From: Desulfatibacillum alkenivorans DSM 16219
GTDB taxonomy: Bacteria > Desulfobacterota > Desulfobacteria > Desulfobacterales > Desulfatibacillaceae
DNA length: 64,000 bases
Direction: 5' to 3'
NCBI RefSeq assembly: GCF_900142135.1
Contig: NZ_FQZU01000003.1
Span: forward strand, 1-64,000
This document shows positions 46,201 to 55,650 of the stretch, piece by piece; the first letter of the stretch is position 1, and each line of letters starts with the position of its first letter. A program made the translations under genes and the position numbers. The notes below the pieces were generated by a model. That model saw nothing but the letters and a program-made list of their open reading frames with translations, searched no databases and was not told the DNA's origin.

Positions 46201-46539
46201 ATGAGTAAGCGGGGGTAACAGAAAAATCCAGAAGAGCAGGGAGCCATGCCGGCCGCCAAGATAGATGAAATATGTAAATAAAACGCTGGTGCAAAAAATC
46301 ACGACCCGGTATACGATCCGCCCGGAGGGCATGCGCTTCAATAATAAGAGCCCAAAGCCTATGACGGCGGCCATGGCAAAGTCCAGAGAACCCAGCCCGG
46401 CGTTGCCGTTCCATAGGTTAACCAGGCCGACAGTAATGCAAACGAAAACGCCGACATGGGCGGGTATGATAAAGAAGAGACGCCTTCTGTTCTCTTCATA
46501 ATCTGATTTTGGATTGTTAAAGTACGAAAAGTAATCCAT
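43204..46539 (-). CDS. Membrane hybrid histidine kinase (PAS-PAS-HK-REC-REC-HPt)
   Basis: An 1111-residue BarA-like hybrid kinase. The first 190 residues form about six membrane helices with almost no periplasmic domain. Two PAS domains (about 200-325 and 330-450), the dimerisation box (FVANMSHEIRTPMNG), the ATPase (TDTGIGIP, GGTGLGLSICKRL), two receivers (LIITDMQMPLMDG; LVLMDCQMPELDG) and an HPt with His in LKAHTLAGSSASVG follow. All phosphorelay residues are present. GAGGCGGG stands right before the ATG. It lies on the strand opposite to the che operon, end to end with it (12-base gap). Confidence 0.9.
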   Translation of the reverse strand: MDYFSYFNNPKSDYEENRRRLFFIIPAHVGVFVCITVGLVNLWNGNAGLGSLDFAMAAVIGFGLLLLKRMPSGRIVYRVVIFCTSVLFTYFIYLGGRHGSLLFWIFLLPPLTHFILGKKEGLWFSLGVYCLAAAIIIPPAEFTGAFPYPLAIKTRFLIVFLFSLITANRYEAIREEIQDGLNQERKKLKEANDTLQYLKTAIDHSVDGIAVAGPDRRIKFANPAWASMHGLTPKEVEGAHARIFHSAAQYENEVAPFLELVSAKGSNYGEMGHVRKDGTEFPCWMSISLIRGEGEDPTGVVAVAKDISERKAAEAALVASEERNRALLEATPDAVTVYDREGNLLYLNPAFEQLFGWTAEEVLGKPLDFVPSDERPKTDELIARMRKGESVLEETQRYTKDGRLLEIQASASMFWDKDGHFLGTVVISRDITDRKKAEEALKKAKKDAETANIAKSQFVANMSHEIRTPMNGVIGMTGLLLDTDLDERQREFAETIQSSAANLLTVINDILDFSKIEADKLELESIGFDLRFTLEDVSDLLAMKAQAKNLEFVCMVDPDVPSLLVGDPGRLRQLIINICNNAIKFTREGEVVVRVVGEEIKEDKAYLRFTITDTGIGIPEDKQNDLFAPFTQMDASTTREYGGTGLGLSICKRLVQLMNGEIGVSSRPGEGATFWFSLPFPRQTQSREPLATASIQGRKILIVDDNATNRRLLSVLLETWGCRHEEAPDARSALIKIKKAALEEKEPYSLIITDMQMPLMDGEELGRLIKNDPDLADSSLLMMTSIANRGDAARLSEIGFSAYLTKPIKQSVLFDCLQTVLGAHTPPRPKERKPIITRHAIAEAKKRRYRLLLVEDNLVNRKVALSILDNLGFKADAVSNGLEAISALEMQPYDLVLMDCQMPELDGYEATKRIRSTDSRVLNKGIPIIAMTAHAMAGDREKCIACGMDDYISKPVEPAALNQVVEKWLDNSNPPSEPAPPPSEPAPMPEEEAPVKAGTDVFDMEGLFSRLLEDSALVKDVLGAFLQELPNQIRTLHIALEERNLVLAGLKAHTLAGSSASVGACAIQAAAKDLETAAMDSDLNKSLAICEQLEKEGRLFGEAVRKTGILE

Positions 46540-46602
46540 CCCGCCTCAACATCGTTAAAAGCCGTTCCAGCCATATACCTCTGCTAACGGGAAAGCTCCC
46601 TG

Positions 46603-49452
46603 TCAGGGGGTTTGCCAGTGGATGCTTTCAAGCTCATCCATCAAGCTTGTGAACTCGGCGTCGAGTTTTTCAGCCAAAGCAATCACGGCGATTAAGTCTT
46701 CATTAACGCCCGCCATCTCCGTTTCCCTTGCTATGTGCATCATGGCCATGGCGCCAACATTGGAGGCGGCGCCTTTAATGGCGTGGGCGCATTTGCTTAT
46801 CCCGGTAAAATCCTTTTTCTCTGCAAAGCCTTTGAGCTCCAGGATTTTGCCGGGAGTGTCCTCAATGTAGGCCTGAACTATTTCACGCGCCAGGTCTTCA
46901 TCGTTAAGCAAACGATCCAGCAGGCCTTTTTTATCAAACACCGGATGCCTTTTTGGCATCTGCGCTTGGGGAGTCTTTTCCGGTCTGATTTTTTCCGCCT
47001 CGGTTTTCTCCGGCAGCCATTTATGGATCATTTCAATGAGGGCGCCGGGCTCGACGGGTTTGGACAAATAGTCGTCCATTCCGGCCTCGATGCATTTTTT
47101 ACGATCCCCCTCCATGGCGTGCGCCGTCATGGCTATGACGGGGGTTTTCGGGTCGAGCACGCAGGATCGGCGGCTCCGAATGCGCCTGGCGGCTTCATAC
47201 CCATCCATGTCAGGCATTTGGCAATCCATGAACACCATGGTGTATTTTTTCTCGCAAAGGGCTTTCACCGCTTCCCTTCCATTGGCCACGGCCTCTGCGT
47301 GCAACCCCAGTTTTTTTAGAATGCTCAGGGCCACTTTTTGATTGACCGGGTTATCCTCGGCCACCAGGATGGAGACGTCCGGCCTTTGCAGGGAAGTCAG
47401 CGACGGCATTTCAAAACGGGGGCGCTTGGAGATTTTATGCGATCCGCCTTCGGCGTTCAAGGCGCTTACCAGGCTGTTATACAAAGCGGATTGTTTGACG
47501 GGCTTGGTGAGGCATCCTTCAAAGCCCGCGCTCTTCATCCTGTACTCGTCCCAGCGTTTGCCCATGAAGGTCATGATCAGCCAGTGGGCGCCGGCGAGCT
47601 TGATATCTTTTTTCGCCAGCCGCCCCAATGTTTCCCCATCCATGTCTTTGAGCTTGTTGTCCGCAATAGCAAGGGCAAAGGGATCCTGAGACGCCGCGGC
47701 CAGGCGCATCTTTTCAAGAGCCTCGCCTCCGCCCTGGGCTTCCTCCGGTCTGCAGGACCACGATTTAAGCATGTTGACCAGTTGAAGCCTGGTGGCGGCG
47801 TTTTCGGCAACCACCAGCACCCGTTTGTTCTGCACGGCGAGATAGGGGGAAATTTCTTCTTTGGCCTGAGTCTGTTTTCCAAACTGGGCGGTGAACCAGA
47901 AGGTGGAACCCTTGCCCTCCTCGCTTTCCAGCCCTATTTTGCCTTTCATCATTTGAGCGAGTTTTTTGGAAATGGCCAAGCCAAGCCCTGTGCCGCCGTA
48001 GTTCCGCGTGGTGGAGGCCTCGGCCTGGGTGAAGGCGTCAAACAAAGATTGCTGGCGGCTGGCGGCGACTCCTATACCCGTGTCCGTCACCGAAAATTTC
48101 AATTCCAGCAAGTCCGGCGCCTGCTTGAGCAGCTCCACCCGGATGGTGATGCTTCCCTGGGCCGTGAACTTGACGGCGTTATTGGCCAGATTCAATACGA
48201 TCTGACGAAGCCGGACCGGATCCCCCTTAAGGCGGAAAGGGACGTCCGGGTCAATGATGCAGACGAACTCCAGGCCTTTTTCCTGGGCCCTTAAAGCGAC
48301 AATGTCGCTGGCTTCCTCCAGGGTGTTGCGCAGATCGAACTCAATGGCTTCCAGGTCCAGCTTGCCTGCTTCGATTTTTGAAAAGTCCAGGATGTCGTTG
48401 ATGATCTCCAGGAGGGAATGGGCGCTGTTGCGAACCGTTTCGGCGTACTCCTTCTGCTCCCGGGTGAGCTCCGTCTCCAAAAGCAGGCTGATCATACCCA
48501 CGACGCCGTTCATGGGGGTGCGGATTTCGTGGCTCATGTTGGCTAGAAACTCGCTTTTCGCCATATTGGCCAGATCCGCTTGTACGGCAAGGCGGTTGGA
48601 GTCTTCAATAATCATTTCCAACTGCCTGTTTGCGTCTTCGGTCTCCTCTTTAGAGCGTCTGAGCGCTTGCTCCACTTCCTTTTGGCGGGTAATGTCCAGC
48701 AGAATGCACTGGAATCCCATAATGTGGCCGTCAGAGCGGGAAATGGGGTGGATATTGCTGGAGAAGCAGCGTTTTTGACCGCCCGGCAAAGTCACCCAGT
48801 CTTCATAAATGCCCCCAACGCCTTTTTCCAGGATCGCATGAAACCGCTTGGTGAACCGGGCCGCGTCTTCGGAAGGCATGAAGTCCCTGACTCCCATGCC
48901 CTCGACTTTGTCCTTCTTCATTCCGAATAAGGACGCCGCCACTTCATTGGCCAGGATGACTTTGTCGTTTGCGTCGAAAAACAGAATGGCCGAGCCGGCG
49001 TTTTCTATCAGCGCCCTGTAGCGTTCCTCGCTTTCCCGGATTTTTTCCGCAAACTCCTTGTTGTCGCGGGTGAGCCGGGCTTTCTCCAGGGCGTTGATGA
49101 TGGCGTGGTAGAGAATATCCAGATCGTTGATGGGCTTGATCAAATAGTCCCAGGCGCCGTTTCTGAGGGCGTTGACGGCTTCGCTCACTCCCCCGGCGCC
49201 CGAAATGACGATGACCGGGGTGAGCGGGGACTCTTTTTTGATTTCTTCTAAAACCTGCAACCCGTCCATCCTGGGCATACGCAGGTCCAGGAGCACCAGG
49301 TCCGGCGATTCCGCCCGGAATTTTTCAAGCCCCATAATGCCGTCATCGGCAAGAACCACCTCAAAATCGTAGTCTTGCAGATAGGCTGAAACGCTGTTTT
49401 GAATGGCTTTTTCATCGTCAACAGCAAGTATTTTAATGGGCTGGTCTGTCAT
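46603..49452 (-). CDS. Soluble hybrid histidine kinase (REC-PAS-HK-REC-REC-HPt)
   Basis: A 949-residue cytosolic kinase. An N-terminal receiver (VLLDLRMPRMDG) suggests control by another kinase. A PAS domain (about 145-265), the His box (FLANMSHEIRTPMNG), the ATPase, a degenerate receiver (VLVVAENAATR, LAIADNKLKDMDG), an intact receiver (VFMDCQMPDMDG) and an HPt (KCAHAIKGAASNVG) follow. In the first C-terminal receiver the acidic pair is reduced to AEN, so it is probably weak or structural. It lies 63 bases upstream of the membrane kinase gene on the same strand and shares its core. Confidence 0.89.
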   Translation of the reverse strand: MTDQPIKILAVDDEKAIQNSVSAYLQDYDFEVVLADDGIMGLEKFRAESPDLVLLDLRMPRMDGLQVLEEIKKESPLTPVIVISGAGGVSEAVNALRNGAWDYLIKPINDLDILYHAIINALEKARLTRDNKEFAEKIRESEERYRALIENAGSAILFFDANDKVILANEVAASLFGMKKDKVEGMGVRDFMPSEDAARFTKRFHAILEKGVGGIYEDWVTLPGGQKRCFSSNIHPISRSDGHIMGFQCILLDITRQKEVEQALRRSKEETEDANRQLEMIIEDSNRLAVQADLANMAKSEFLANMSHEIRTPMNGVVGMISLLLETELTREQKEYAETVRNSAHSLLEIINDILDFSKIEAGKLDLEAIEFDLRNTLEEASDIVALRAQEKGLEFVCIIDPDVPFRLKGDPVRLRQIVLNLANNAVKFTAQGSITIRVELLKQAPDLLELKFSVTDTGIGVAASRQQSLFDAFTQAEASTTRNYGGTGLGLAISKKLAQMMKGKIGLESEEGKGSTFWFTAQFGKQTQAKEEISPYLAVQNKRVLVVAENAATRLQLVNMLKSWSCRPEEAQGGGEALEKMRLAAASQDPFALAIADNKLKDMDGETLGRLAKKDIKLAGAHWLIMTFMGKRWDEYRMKSAGFEGCLTKPVKQSALYNSLVSALNAEGGSHKISKRPRFEMPSLTSLQRPDVSILVAEDNPVNQKVALSILKKLGLHAEAVANGREAVKALCEKKYTMVFMDCQMPDMDGYEAARRIRSRRSCVLDPKTPVIAMTAHAMEGDRKKCIEAGMDDYLSKPVEPGALIEMIHKWLPEKTEAEKIRPEKTPQAQMPKRHPVFDKKGLLDRLLNDEDLAREIVQAYIEDTPGKILELKGFAEKKDFTGISKCAHAIKGAASNVGAMAMMHIARETEMAGVNEDLIAVIALAEKLDAEFTSLMDELESIHWQTP

Positions 49453-49518
49453 TCTTTATCCTGGTATTCTATAGAGCATCGCCACATTTACTGAACTCCC
49501 AATAGAAATACAAGAGTA

Positions 49519-52179
49519 TTATAGCGCCTCAATATGCAAATTGTCTCCTTTGGGCCAGAGATCCGCCCTGGACGCCAGGGAGTTGAGGTTCACAGGCTTG
49601 GCCAGGCAGGCGTTGGCGCCCGCCTCCAAGGCGGATTGGCAATCCGGACCGTCCTGTTTTTTGCTTAAAACAACCAAGGGAATGCCTTTGCCCGCCTCTT
49701 CCTCCCGGATGGATTTGATCGGGGCGTAGCTGTCGGAGGATAGCAAGGCTTCCTCCGCTATGATCAGGCTGACGTTTTCGTTTTCCTGCAAGCGCTCCAG
49801 GATTTCGCGGGCGTTCCTGGCGACAATGACCTTGGCCCCCACGTCGCCCAGGACTTTGCGCAAGGTGAAAACATGGCGCATGTCTCTGTCCGCAAGCAAA
49901 ATGAGCCTGCCGTTAAAAAAACGCTCGTTTTCGGGCTGCAGTTGCAAAGGCTCCTGCTTGGCGGGCGGGGCCGACTCCGGCTCCCCGGGAGCTCCCACTC
50001 CCTCCCACGGCCGGACTATGGGCGGATCCGCTGGCGCTGCATAGACTTCCGGGATGATCAGAGTGAAGGTGCTGCCCGCACCCGGCTCGCTTTCGGCGCG
50101 TACGGCGCCGCCTATGAGGCGGGCGATTTCCCGCGAGATGGTCAGCCCAAGGCCGGTTCCGCCGAACTCCCGGCTGGTGGTTCCGTCGGCCTGGGTGAAG
50201 GCTTCGAAGATTTCCTCCATTTTTTCCTGGGGAATTCCTATTCCTGAATCCGTCACGGAAAAAGCTGCGCATTTGCCCGGGGGATAACCGGGAAGGGCGT
50301 CCTCCTTCCTGGGGCGGCTTACCCGCAAAACCACGGAGCCTTGTTTGGTGAATTTTAAGGCATTGGAGATAAAATTACGCAGCACCTGCTCCAGTCTTTG
50401 GCTGTCTGACTGGATGTTTTGAGGAATGTCCGCGTCCATCCTGACGGAAAAATCCAGGCCTTTGTTCTTGGCCAGGGGCAGAAATTCCCTCTCAATAGCC
50501 TGGACAAAGGTTTTGGTCTCAAAAAAGGAGGTGTTCACCGCCATCTTGCCGGCTTCTATTTTGGAAAGATCAAGAACCTCGTTGATAAGCAGGAGCAGGG
50601 CTTTGCCCGAGGATTGGATGGCCTGGGCGCATTCCAGATCGCTGTCGGTGAGGTTTTTTTCCCGGTTTTCGCATAAAATCCCGGACAATAGAATAATGCT
50701 GTTTAACGGCGTTCGAAGCTCGTGGGATACATTGGCGAGAAACTGGGATTTGTACATGCTCCCCACTTCCAAGTCCCTGGCCCTGGCTTCCAGAAGCTCA
50801 TGGGCGTTCTGCAGCTCCACGTTCTTTTTTTCAAGCTGCTGATAGGCGTCCTGAAGCTTTTGCTCCGAGGCCTTTCTTTCGGTCACGTCCCGGCCGCTGA
50901 AAACCACGCCGCCCACGCCCGGAACGTCCATTTGGGAGTTTAGCACCCCCTCCAGCCAGTACCATCCGCCGTCCCTGTGGCGGAAACGAACGCCTTCCAG
51001 CTTAATGGGCCGCCCGGGATGAGTTAATGCTTTTTCCAGGGCTTTCTCCACCATGGAAACGTCCTTGGGGTGCATGTTGCGGCTGGTGTACTGGCCGATC
51101 ACCATTTCGGGCTTGTAACCGTAAGCGGAAAAAACGGAAGGGCTGGCGTAGGTGTAGGTGTTGTCCGGCCCTATGATCAAGGTGATGTCGGAGGAGTTTT
51201 CCGTCAAAGCCCGAAAGCGTTCTTCACTGGCCGTAAGCGCCCGGGCTGCATTGATGTCCTTGAGGGCTTCCACGCCGTGGGTGGCTATGAGGGCGGTCAG
51301 TTCCAGGTCCGCATCCGAAAAAGGGTCGTCCGCGGCCTTTGAGATGATGCTCAGACCCAGAATGCTTTTGTCCGGGGTAAAGATGGGGGTCAGCAGCAGA
51401 GAGGCGCCTTCACACCCCTCTAAGGCGGCGTCCAGATACCCAATTCCTTGTTCATAGGCATTGATGATAACCGCTTCTCCGGCGCTCCAGAGCTTATCCA
51501 GCAAGGCGTCCTGGCCGTCAGGCAAGGGGATGGACCACCCGGGGCGCTTGGCGTCGGTGGAGCATTTTAGTACCAGGACGTCATCCCTGCGCAGGAAAAA
51601 CCGCCCCTGCCCGGCCGTGGCGTTCTCCATCAAGGCGCTTAAAAGCATGGTGCACAGCTCGTCTTCTGTGTTGCAGGCAGTGAAAAACAGGGTGCAGTCG
51701 GTGATGTGCTTCAGCCTTCTGCTGTACTCCATGAGCTTTTCGGAGCGCTCCTGCACCAGGGCTTCGAGATTTTCCTGGTAATCCTTATTCTCCTTGCGCA
51801 ATTGCGCCCGCTCCAGGTTTTTTCTCACCGTGTGCAGGAGGATGCTAAGGCTTTCTATGGGCTTGAATATGTAGTCCCAGGCGCCCATTTTCAAGGCATT
51901 GACGGCGTCTCTGGCCACCCCGGCGCCGGAAACCACAATAAGCGGCACGTCCGGCGACTCCTTGCTTAGAATGGAAAGCACTTCCAGACCGTCCATTTCC
52001 GGCATACGCAGGTCGACCAGAACCAGGTCGGGTTTTTCCCGGCGAAAGAGCTCCACGCCCAACCGGCCGTTTGCAGCTTCCAGGACTTCATAGCCGTTAT
52101 CCTCCAGAAACGAGGCAAAGCTCCAGCGGATAGCGTCTTCATCGTCAATGGTCAAAATTTTGGGAGGTCCGCCTTCCAT
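49519..52179 (-). CDS. Soluble hybrid histidine kinase (REC-GAF-PAS-HK-pseudo-REC)
   Basis: An 886-residue kinase. A receiver (LVLVDLRMPEMDG; residues 1-125), a coiled coil, a GAF domain (about 160-310), a PAS domain (about 320-440), a His box with LANVSHELRTPLNS and an ATPase with TDSGIGIP and GGTGLGLTISREI follow. The last 120 residues have a receiver fold but the acceptor strand reads LIIAEEALLSSD, with no Asp in place, so it should not be phosphorylated. The N-terminal receiver is close to that of the preceding kinase. It begins 153 bases from the sigma-54 activator gene on the same strand. Confidence 0.88.
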   Translation of the reverse strand: MEGGPPKILTIDDEDAIRWSFASFLEDNGYEVLEAANGRLGVELFRREKPDLVLVDLRMPEMDGLEVLSILSKESPDVPLIVVSGAGVARDAVNALKMGAWDYIFKPIESLSILLHTVRKNLERAQLRKENKDYQENLEALVQERSEKLMEYSRRLKHITDCTLFFTACNTEDELCTMLLSALMENATAGQGRFFLRRDDVLVLKCSTDAKRPGWSIPLPDGQDALLDKLWSAGEAVIINAYEQGIGYLDAALEGCEGASLLLTPIFTPDKSILGLSIISKAADDPFSDADLELTALIATHGVEALKDINAARALTASEERFRALTENSSDITLIIGPDNTYTYASPSVFSAYGYKPEMVIGQYTSRNMHPKDVSMVEKALEKALTHPGRPIKLEGVRFRHRDGGWYWLEGVLNSQMDVPGVGGVVFSGRDVTERKASEQKLQDAYQQLEKKNVELQNAHELLEARARDLEVGSMYKSQFLANVSHELRTPLNSIILLSGILCENREKNLTDSDLECAQAIQSSGKALLLLINEVLDLSKIEAGKMAVNTSFFETKTFVQAIEREFLPLAKNKGLDFSVRMDADIPQNIQSDSQRLEQVLRNFISNALKFTKQGSVVLRVSRPRKEDALPGYPPGKCAAFSVTDSGIGIPQEKMEEIFEAFTQADGTTSREFGGTGLGLTISREIARLIGGAVRAESEPGAGSTFTLIIPEVYAAPADPPIVRPWEGVGAPGEPESAPPAKQEPLQLQPENERFFNGRLILLADRDMRHVFTLRKVLGDVGAKVIVARNAREILERLQENENVSLIIAEEALLSSDSYAPIKSIREEEAGKGIPLVVLSKKQDGPDCQSALEAGANACLAKPVNLNSLASRADLWPKGDNLHIEAL

Positions 52180-52332
52180 CCATTCCTCGCGAATCGGCTT
52201 AACGCCATTGCCGGCCGTTGGTTGTCGTCAATAATCCGGTTGGGCCTGTGGTTTCAAAAGCATGGGTCCGAAAAAACAGGATGCAAATTCCGGGCCACGC
52301 GCCTCCCGGGCCGGCCTGCGAACGGCGCCCAT

Positions 52333-55300
52333 TTACTTTCTCTTGATTCCCAGTTTTTTGATGCGTGAAAACAAGGTGTTGTGATTGATTTCCAAAAGCT
52401 CGGCCGCCCCTCCCGGGCCGCGCACCTTGCCGCCTGTCTTTTTTAAGGCCCATAAAATATGACGGCGTTCGTTTTCCTCCAGGGAGACGGCATCCCGGTC
52501 CAGAGCGAAGGAGGCGCCGCTTTGGGAGAGATCCGGAATTTCCAAACGGGCGCCGGAGCTCAGGATTGCGCTTCTTTCGATGACGTTTTCCAGCTCCCGC
52601 ACATTGCCGGGCCAGTCATAGGCCACCAGTTTGTCCAGATCCTCCGGCGTGACGGCGCCCCGGGGCTTTCCCAGGTTCTTGGCGTGCCGATCCAGAAAAT
52701 AGTCCACAAGAAGAGGTATGTCTTCCTTGCGCTCCCTCAGGGGAGGAATTTTAAGGCTTAAAACATTGAGGCGATAGTACAGGTCTTCCCGGAATCTTCC
52801 GGTTTTCACGTCCTCCCGCAAATCCCGGTTGGTGGCCGCCAAGAGCCTGAAGTCCGACCGCAGGGTGGTTCTTCCGCCCACCCGTTCGAACTCCTTGTTT
52901 TGAAGGACCCGCAGCAGCCGGACCTGGACTTCGTGGGAGATGTCGCCGATTTCGTCCAAAAACAGGGTGCCTCCGTCCGCCAGTTCGAATCTGCCCAGGC
53001 GCCTTTTGTCCGCACCGGTGAAAGCGCCTTTTTCGTGCCCGAACAATTCGCTGGCTATGAGCCCTTCCGGAAACATGCTGCAGTTGACGCGGATGAATGG
53101 TTTGCCGGCTCTGGAGCTTCTTTCGTGGATGGCTGTTGAGATCAACTCCTTGCCCACGCCGGTTTCCCCCAAAATCAGGACCGTGGAGTCCGTGGCCGCA
53201 ATTTTTTTCACGTCATTCAAAACCTTGCGCACGGCCGAGCACTCGCCCACAAATTCCACGGGGGGCTGAAACTCGCTTTGCTGTTCCTCCAGATACCTCT
53301 TTTCCTCCTCCAGCTTGCGGATAAGAGCTCTGTTTTGTTCGTGAATCCGTGCGTTATCCAGCGCGATGGCGGCCTGGGAGGAGAAAAAATCCAGAATGCG
53401 GATGTCCGACTCCTTCAGGGCGCTGGGGAAAATCCGGTTATCCACGTACAGCACCCCCAGGACCGTCTCCCGGAATTTCATGGGAACGCAAATGCACGAG
53501 TGGACCACCTTATTTTCAAGGGGGTGGGACTGGCGGGGCGCCTCGGTGAGGCGAAACCGGGCGCGGCCCGTAAAGGCCGCTTCCCGCACCATTTTCATGC
53601 TGGATTGAAATTCGGGCCGGGAAATGTCCTGCTCCATGATGTTCCGGGCGGCCCTAAGGACCACGGCGGGCTTGCCGGTCTCCTTGTTGACCAGAAAGAC
53701 CGCGCCCCGCTCGGCGCCTGTAATGCGATTGACAGTGGCAAGAATATGACGCACCAGGTCCCGGTCGTTCCGGATGGTGGCCAGCTCCTGCCCCAGCTTC
53801 ATGATTTCCTCCAGCAGGTTTTTATCCGTGCGCAGGTCTTTTAAGAGGAATCGCAGATTGTCGGGAACCTGGTCGTGGAGAAAGGAGTCCAGTAGCTCGG
53901 CGCTTTTCTGCATGGCGCCTTTGGCTTTTTTTTCCTGGCCCATGGACAGGTACAGGCGGGCCATTTCCATGCGGGTCCGGGCGAGCTGAATCTCGTGGCC
54001 GGACTCCTCCAGCCATTTTTCCGAGAGCTTCATGGACCGGAGAACCTTGCTGGTCTCCACGCCCCTCTTTTCCTCCAAAAGGGCCTGGTACCGGTATGCT
54101 CCCCCTTTAATAAGGATGTTCCGGCTTTTTTGCCACTCCTTGAGATCTTCCATGGCCAAGGCCGCCTGGACCGCCGGAAGCTGGCCCTGCTCCATGGCCC
54201 AGAACATTTCGGCGTTTTGATAAATATGGGTTTCTATTTTAATGCCTCTCTCCCTTGTGACCCGCACAGCCTCGCTCAAATACGAAACCGCTTCCTTTTG
54301 GTTGTGGTTGCGGAAATGGGCCAGGGCCAGGTTCAGGCTGATGAGGATGGAGTTGTAGGTGTTGTTGGTCTGAAGGGCGTGGTCCAGGGCCAGGTCCAGG
54401 TAGTAGATGGCCTCTTCGTACTGCCCCAGCTCTATGAGCAGGCTGCCGATATGGTAGCCCACGTAGCTGCCCACGTACAAATCCCCTACGCTCCGGCATT
54501 TTTCATAAATGGCGTCCATGAGGCCCATGCCCCGCTTGATCTGGCCGTTGAAGGCATAGCAGACCCCCACCACCTGGGCGGACAGCATGGGAAAGCGGCC
54601 CCTGGGATACTTGTCGATGTCCGAGACCACCTCTTCGTAGTTGCGGATCACCTCCCGAAGCCTGCCCTGGGCGTACAGGAAAAAGGTGCTCAAAAACACC
54701 GCGGATCTTTTCAAAGCGGGGTCGTCGATCTTCTCCGCCAGGGCCCAGCCGCGATTAAAGTGGCGCATGGCCTGGTTGAAGTGGGAGCAAAACCACTCGT
54801 TTTTCGCCAAATGCATTTCCAGAAGCGCGGTATGGGCGTCGTCCTTCCGGTCCCGGGCCTTTTGCACCGCGGTTTTAAGGGGCGGCACCGTGGCTTCCAC
54901 GTCCGGCGCCAGCTCCACGATCTTGGAGACGGCGATAACCGCATTGGTGAACAGCTGGTACGCCTGGGTGGAGGCGGCCATTTCCAGGTCGTCGATGATT
55001 TTCTGGTAGCATTGAAGGGCCTTCTGGTGGCGGTGGGTCTTCCGGTAAATGTCCCCGGCCTTCATGAGGACCTTGCACTCCTGCTCGCCGTTTTTCAAAT
55101 GAATCAGGTGGCTGGAAGCCGCCAGGACAGCTTCGTCCTGGCTTTGCATCTCCCGGAAGTAAATTCCCGCGATGGAGCGGTGCCAAAGCTCCTTTTCCGC
55201 CTGGGGAACGGACTGGGCGATCTTTTTTCTTTGGGCCTCGTTTCTGAAGGAATAGACGCCGGGGCCTTCTTTTTGGAGGATTTTTCTTTCAAAGAGTTTG

Positions 55301-55449
55301 TCCAGCTCCTGGAGGATTTCGCTGGCTTTCAGGCCGGACATTTCCAGGATCCAGTCCACGGAGAAATTATCCTCGAACATGGCCATGAGGCTCAGCAGAC
55401 CATGGTCGGCGAGCCTTGGAAGAGAGGACGGGGTATTCAGGTCAGGCAT
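52333..55449 (-). CDS. Sigma-54-dependent activator with TPR and GAF regions
   Basis: A 1038-residue enhancer-binding protein. The N-terminal 560 residues are helical with TPR-like repeats (AGDIYRKTHRHQKALQCYQKII, EEAIYYLDLALDHALQ). A GAF domain (about 565-720) may bind a small effector. The AAA+ domain has Walker A GETGVGKE near 760, the sigma-54 contact loop GAFTGA near 805 and FLDEIGD. A Fis-type helix-turn-helix ends the protein. All key residues are intact, so it should activate sigma-54 promoters. ATG 55449 follows CGGAG at long spacing; the frame is open from 55536 but that part is not conserved-looking. It is divergent from the acyl-CoA operon, a likely target. Confidence 0.88.
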   Translation of the reverse strand: MPDLNTPSSLPRLADHGLLSLMAMFEDNFSVDWILEMSGLKASEILQELDKLFERKILQKEGPGVYSFRNEAQRKKIAQSVPQAEKELWHRSIAGIYFREMQSQDEAVLAASSHLIHLKNGEQECKVLMKAGDIYRKTHRHQKALQCYQKIIDDLEMAASTQAYQLFTNAVIAVSKIVELAPDVEATVPPLKTAVQKARDRKDDAHTALLEMHLAKNEWFCSHFNQAMRHFNRGWALAEKIDDPALKRSAVFLSTFFLYAQGRLREVIRNYEEVVSDIDKYPRGRFPMLSAQVVGVCYAFNGQIKRGMGLMDAIYEKCRSVGDLYVGSYVGYHIGSLLIELGQYEEAIYYLDLALDHALQTNNTYNSILISLNLALAHFRNHNQKEAVSYLSEAVRVTRERGIKIETHIYQNAEMFWAMEQGQLPAVQAALAMEDLKEWQKSRNILIKGGAYRYQALLEEKRGVETSKVLRSMKLSEKWLEESGHEIQLARTRMEMARLYLSMGQEKKAKGAMQKSAELLDSFLHDQVPDNLRFLLKDLRTDKNLLEEIMKLGQELATIRNDRDLVRHILATVNRITGAERGAVFLVNKETGKPAVVLRAARNIMEQDISRPEFQSSMKMVREAAFTGRARFRLTEAPRQSHPLENKVVHSCICVPMKFRETVLGVLYVDNRIFPSALKESDIRILDFFSSQAAIALDNARIHEQNRALIRKLEEEKRYLEEQQSEFQPPVEFVGECSAVRKVLNDVKKIAATDSTVLILGETGVGKELISTAIHERSSRAGKPFIRVNCSMFPEGLIASELFGHEKGAFTGADKRRLGRFELADGGTLFLDEIGDISHEVQVRLLRVLQNKEFERVGGRTTLRSDFRLLAATNRDLREDVKTGRFREDLYYRLNVLSLKIPPLRERKEDIPLLVDYFLDRHAKNLGKPRGAVTPEDLDKLVAYDWPGNVRELENVIERSAILSSGARLEIPDLSQSGASFALDRDAVSLEENERRHILWALKKTGGKVRGPGGAAELLEINHNTLFSRIKKLGIKRK

Positions 55450-55543
55450 GGGCGTCTGCTCCGAAGGAAAGCAATTTTCAACCGGTTTGGAAGACCGGGG
55501 AGAGCATAGCCTGAGGGGGGCGTGGAAGTCAAGCATTATGAAC

Positions 55544-55569
55544 GATATATAAAGCTCGTTTGATATATA
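55544..55569. repeat. Direct repeat of GATATATA upstream of the sigma-54 activator gene
   Basis: GATATATA occurs at 55544-55551 and again at 55562-55569, a period of 18 bases, in the divergent region between the activator gene and the acyl-CoA operon. The spacing is not a whole number of helix turns. It could be a pair of operator half sites or chance in AT-rich DNA. The rest of 55450-55916 holds the promoter-like site at 55651 and a CTCACA/TGTGAG pair near 55747-55782, and nothing else clear. Confidence 0.3.
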
Positions 55570-55650
55570 ACGCAGGGGTTTGCGCGTTTTATTTCGTGCT
55601 GTGCCTTTAAACTAGATGAAATAATTGAATAAACAAAAAACTTTGCGTTT

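Noticed and set aside
53995-55509. 504-codon plus-strand open frame opposite the sigma-54 activator
   Set aside because: No recognisable domain and a composition typical of antisense frames; the minus-strand protein has all activator motifs.
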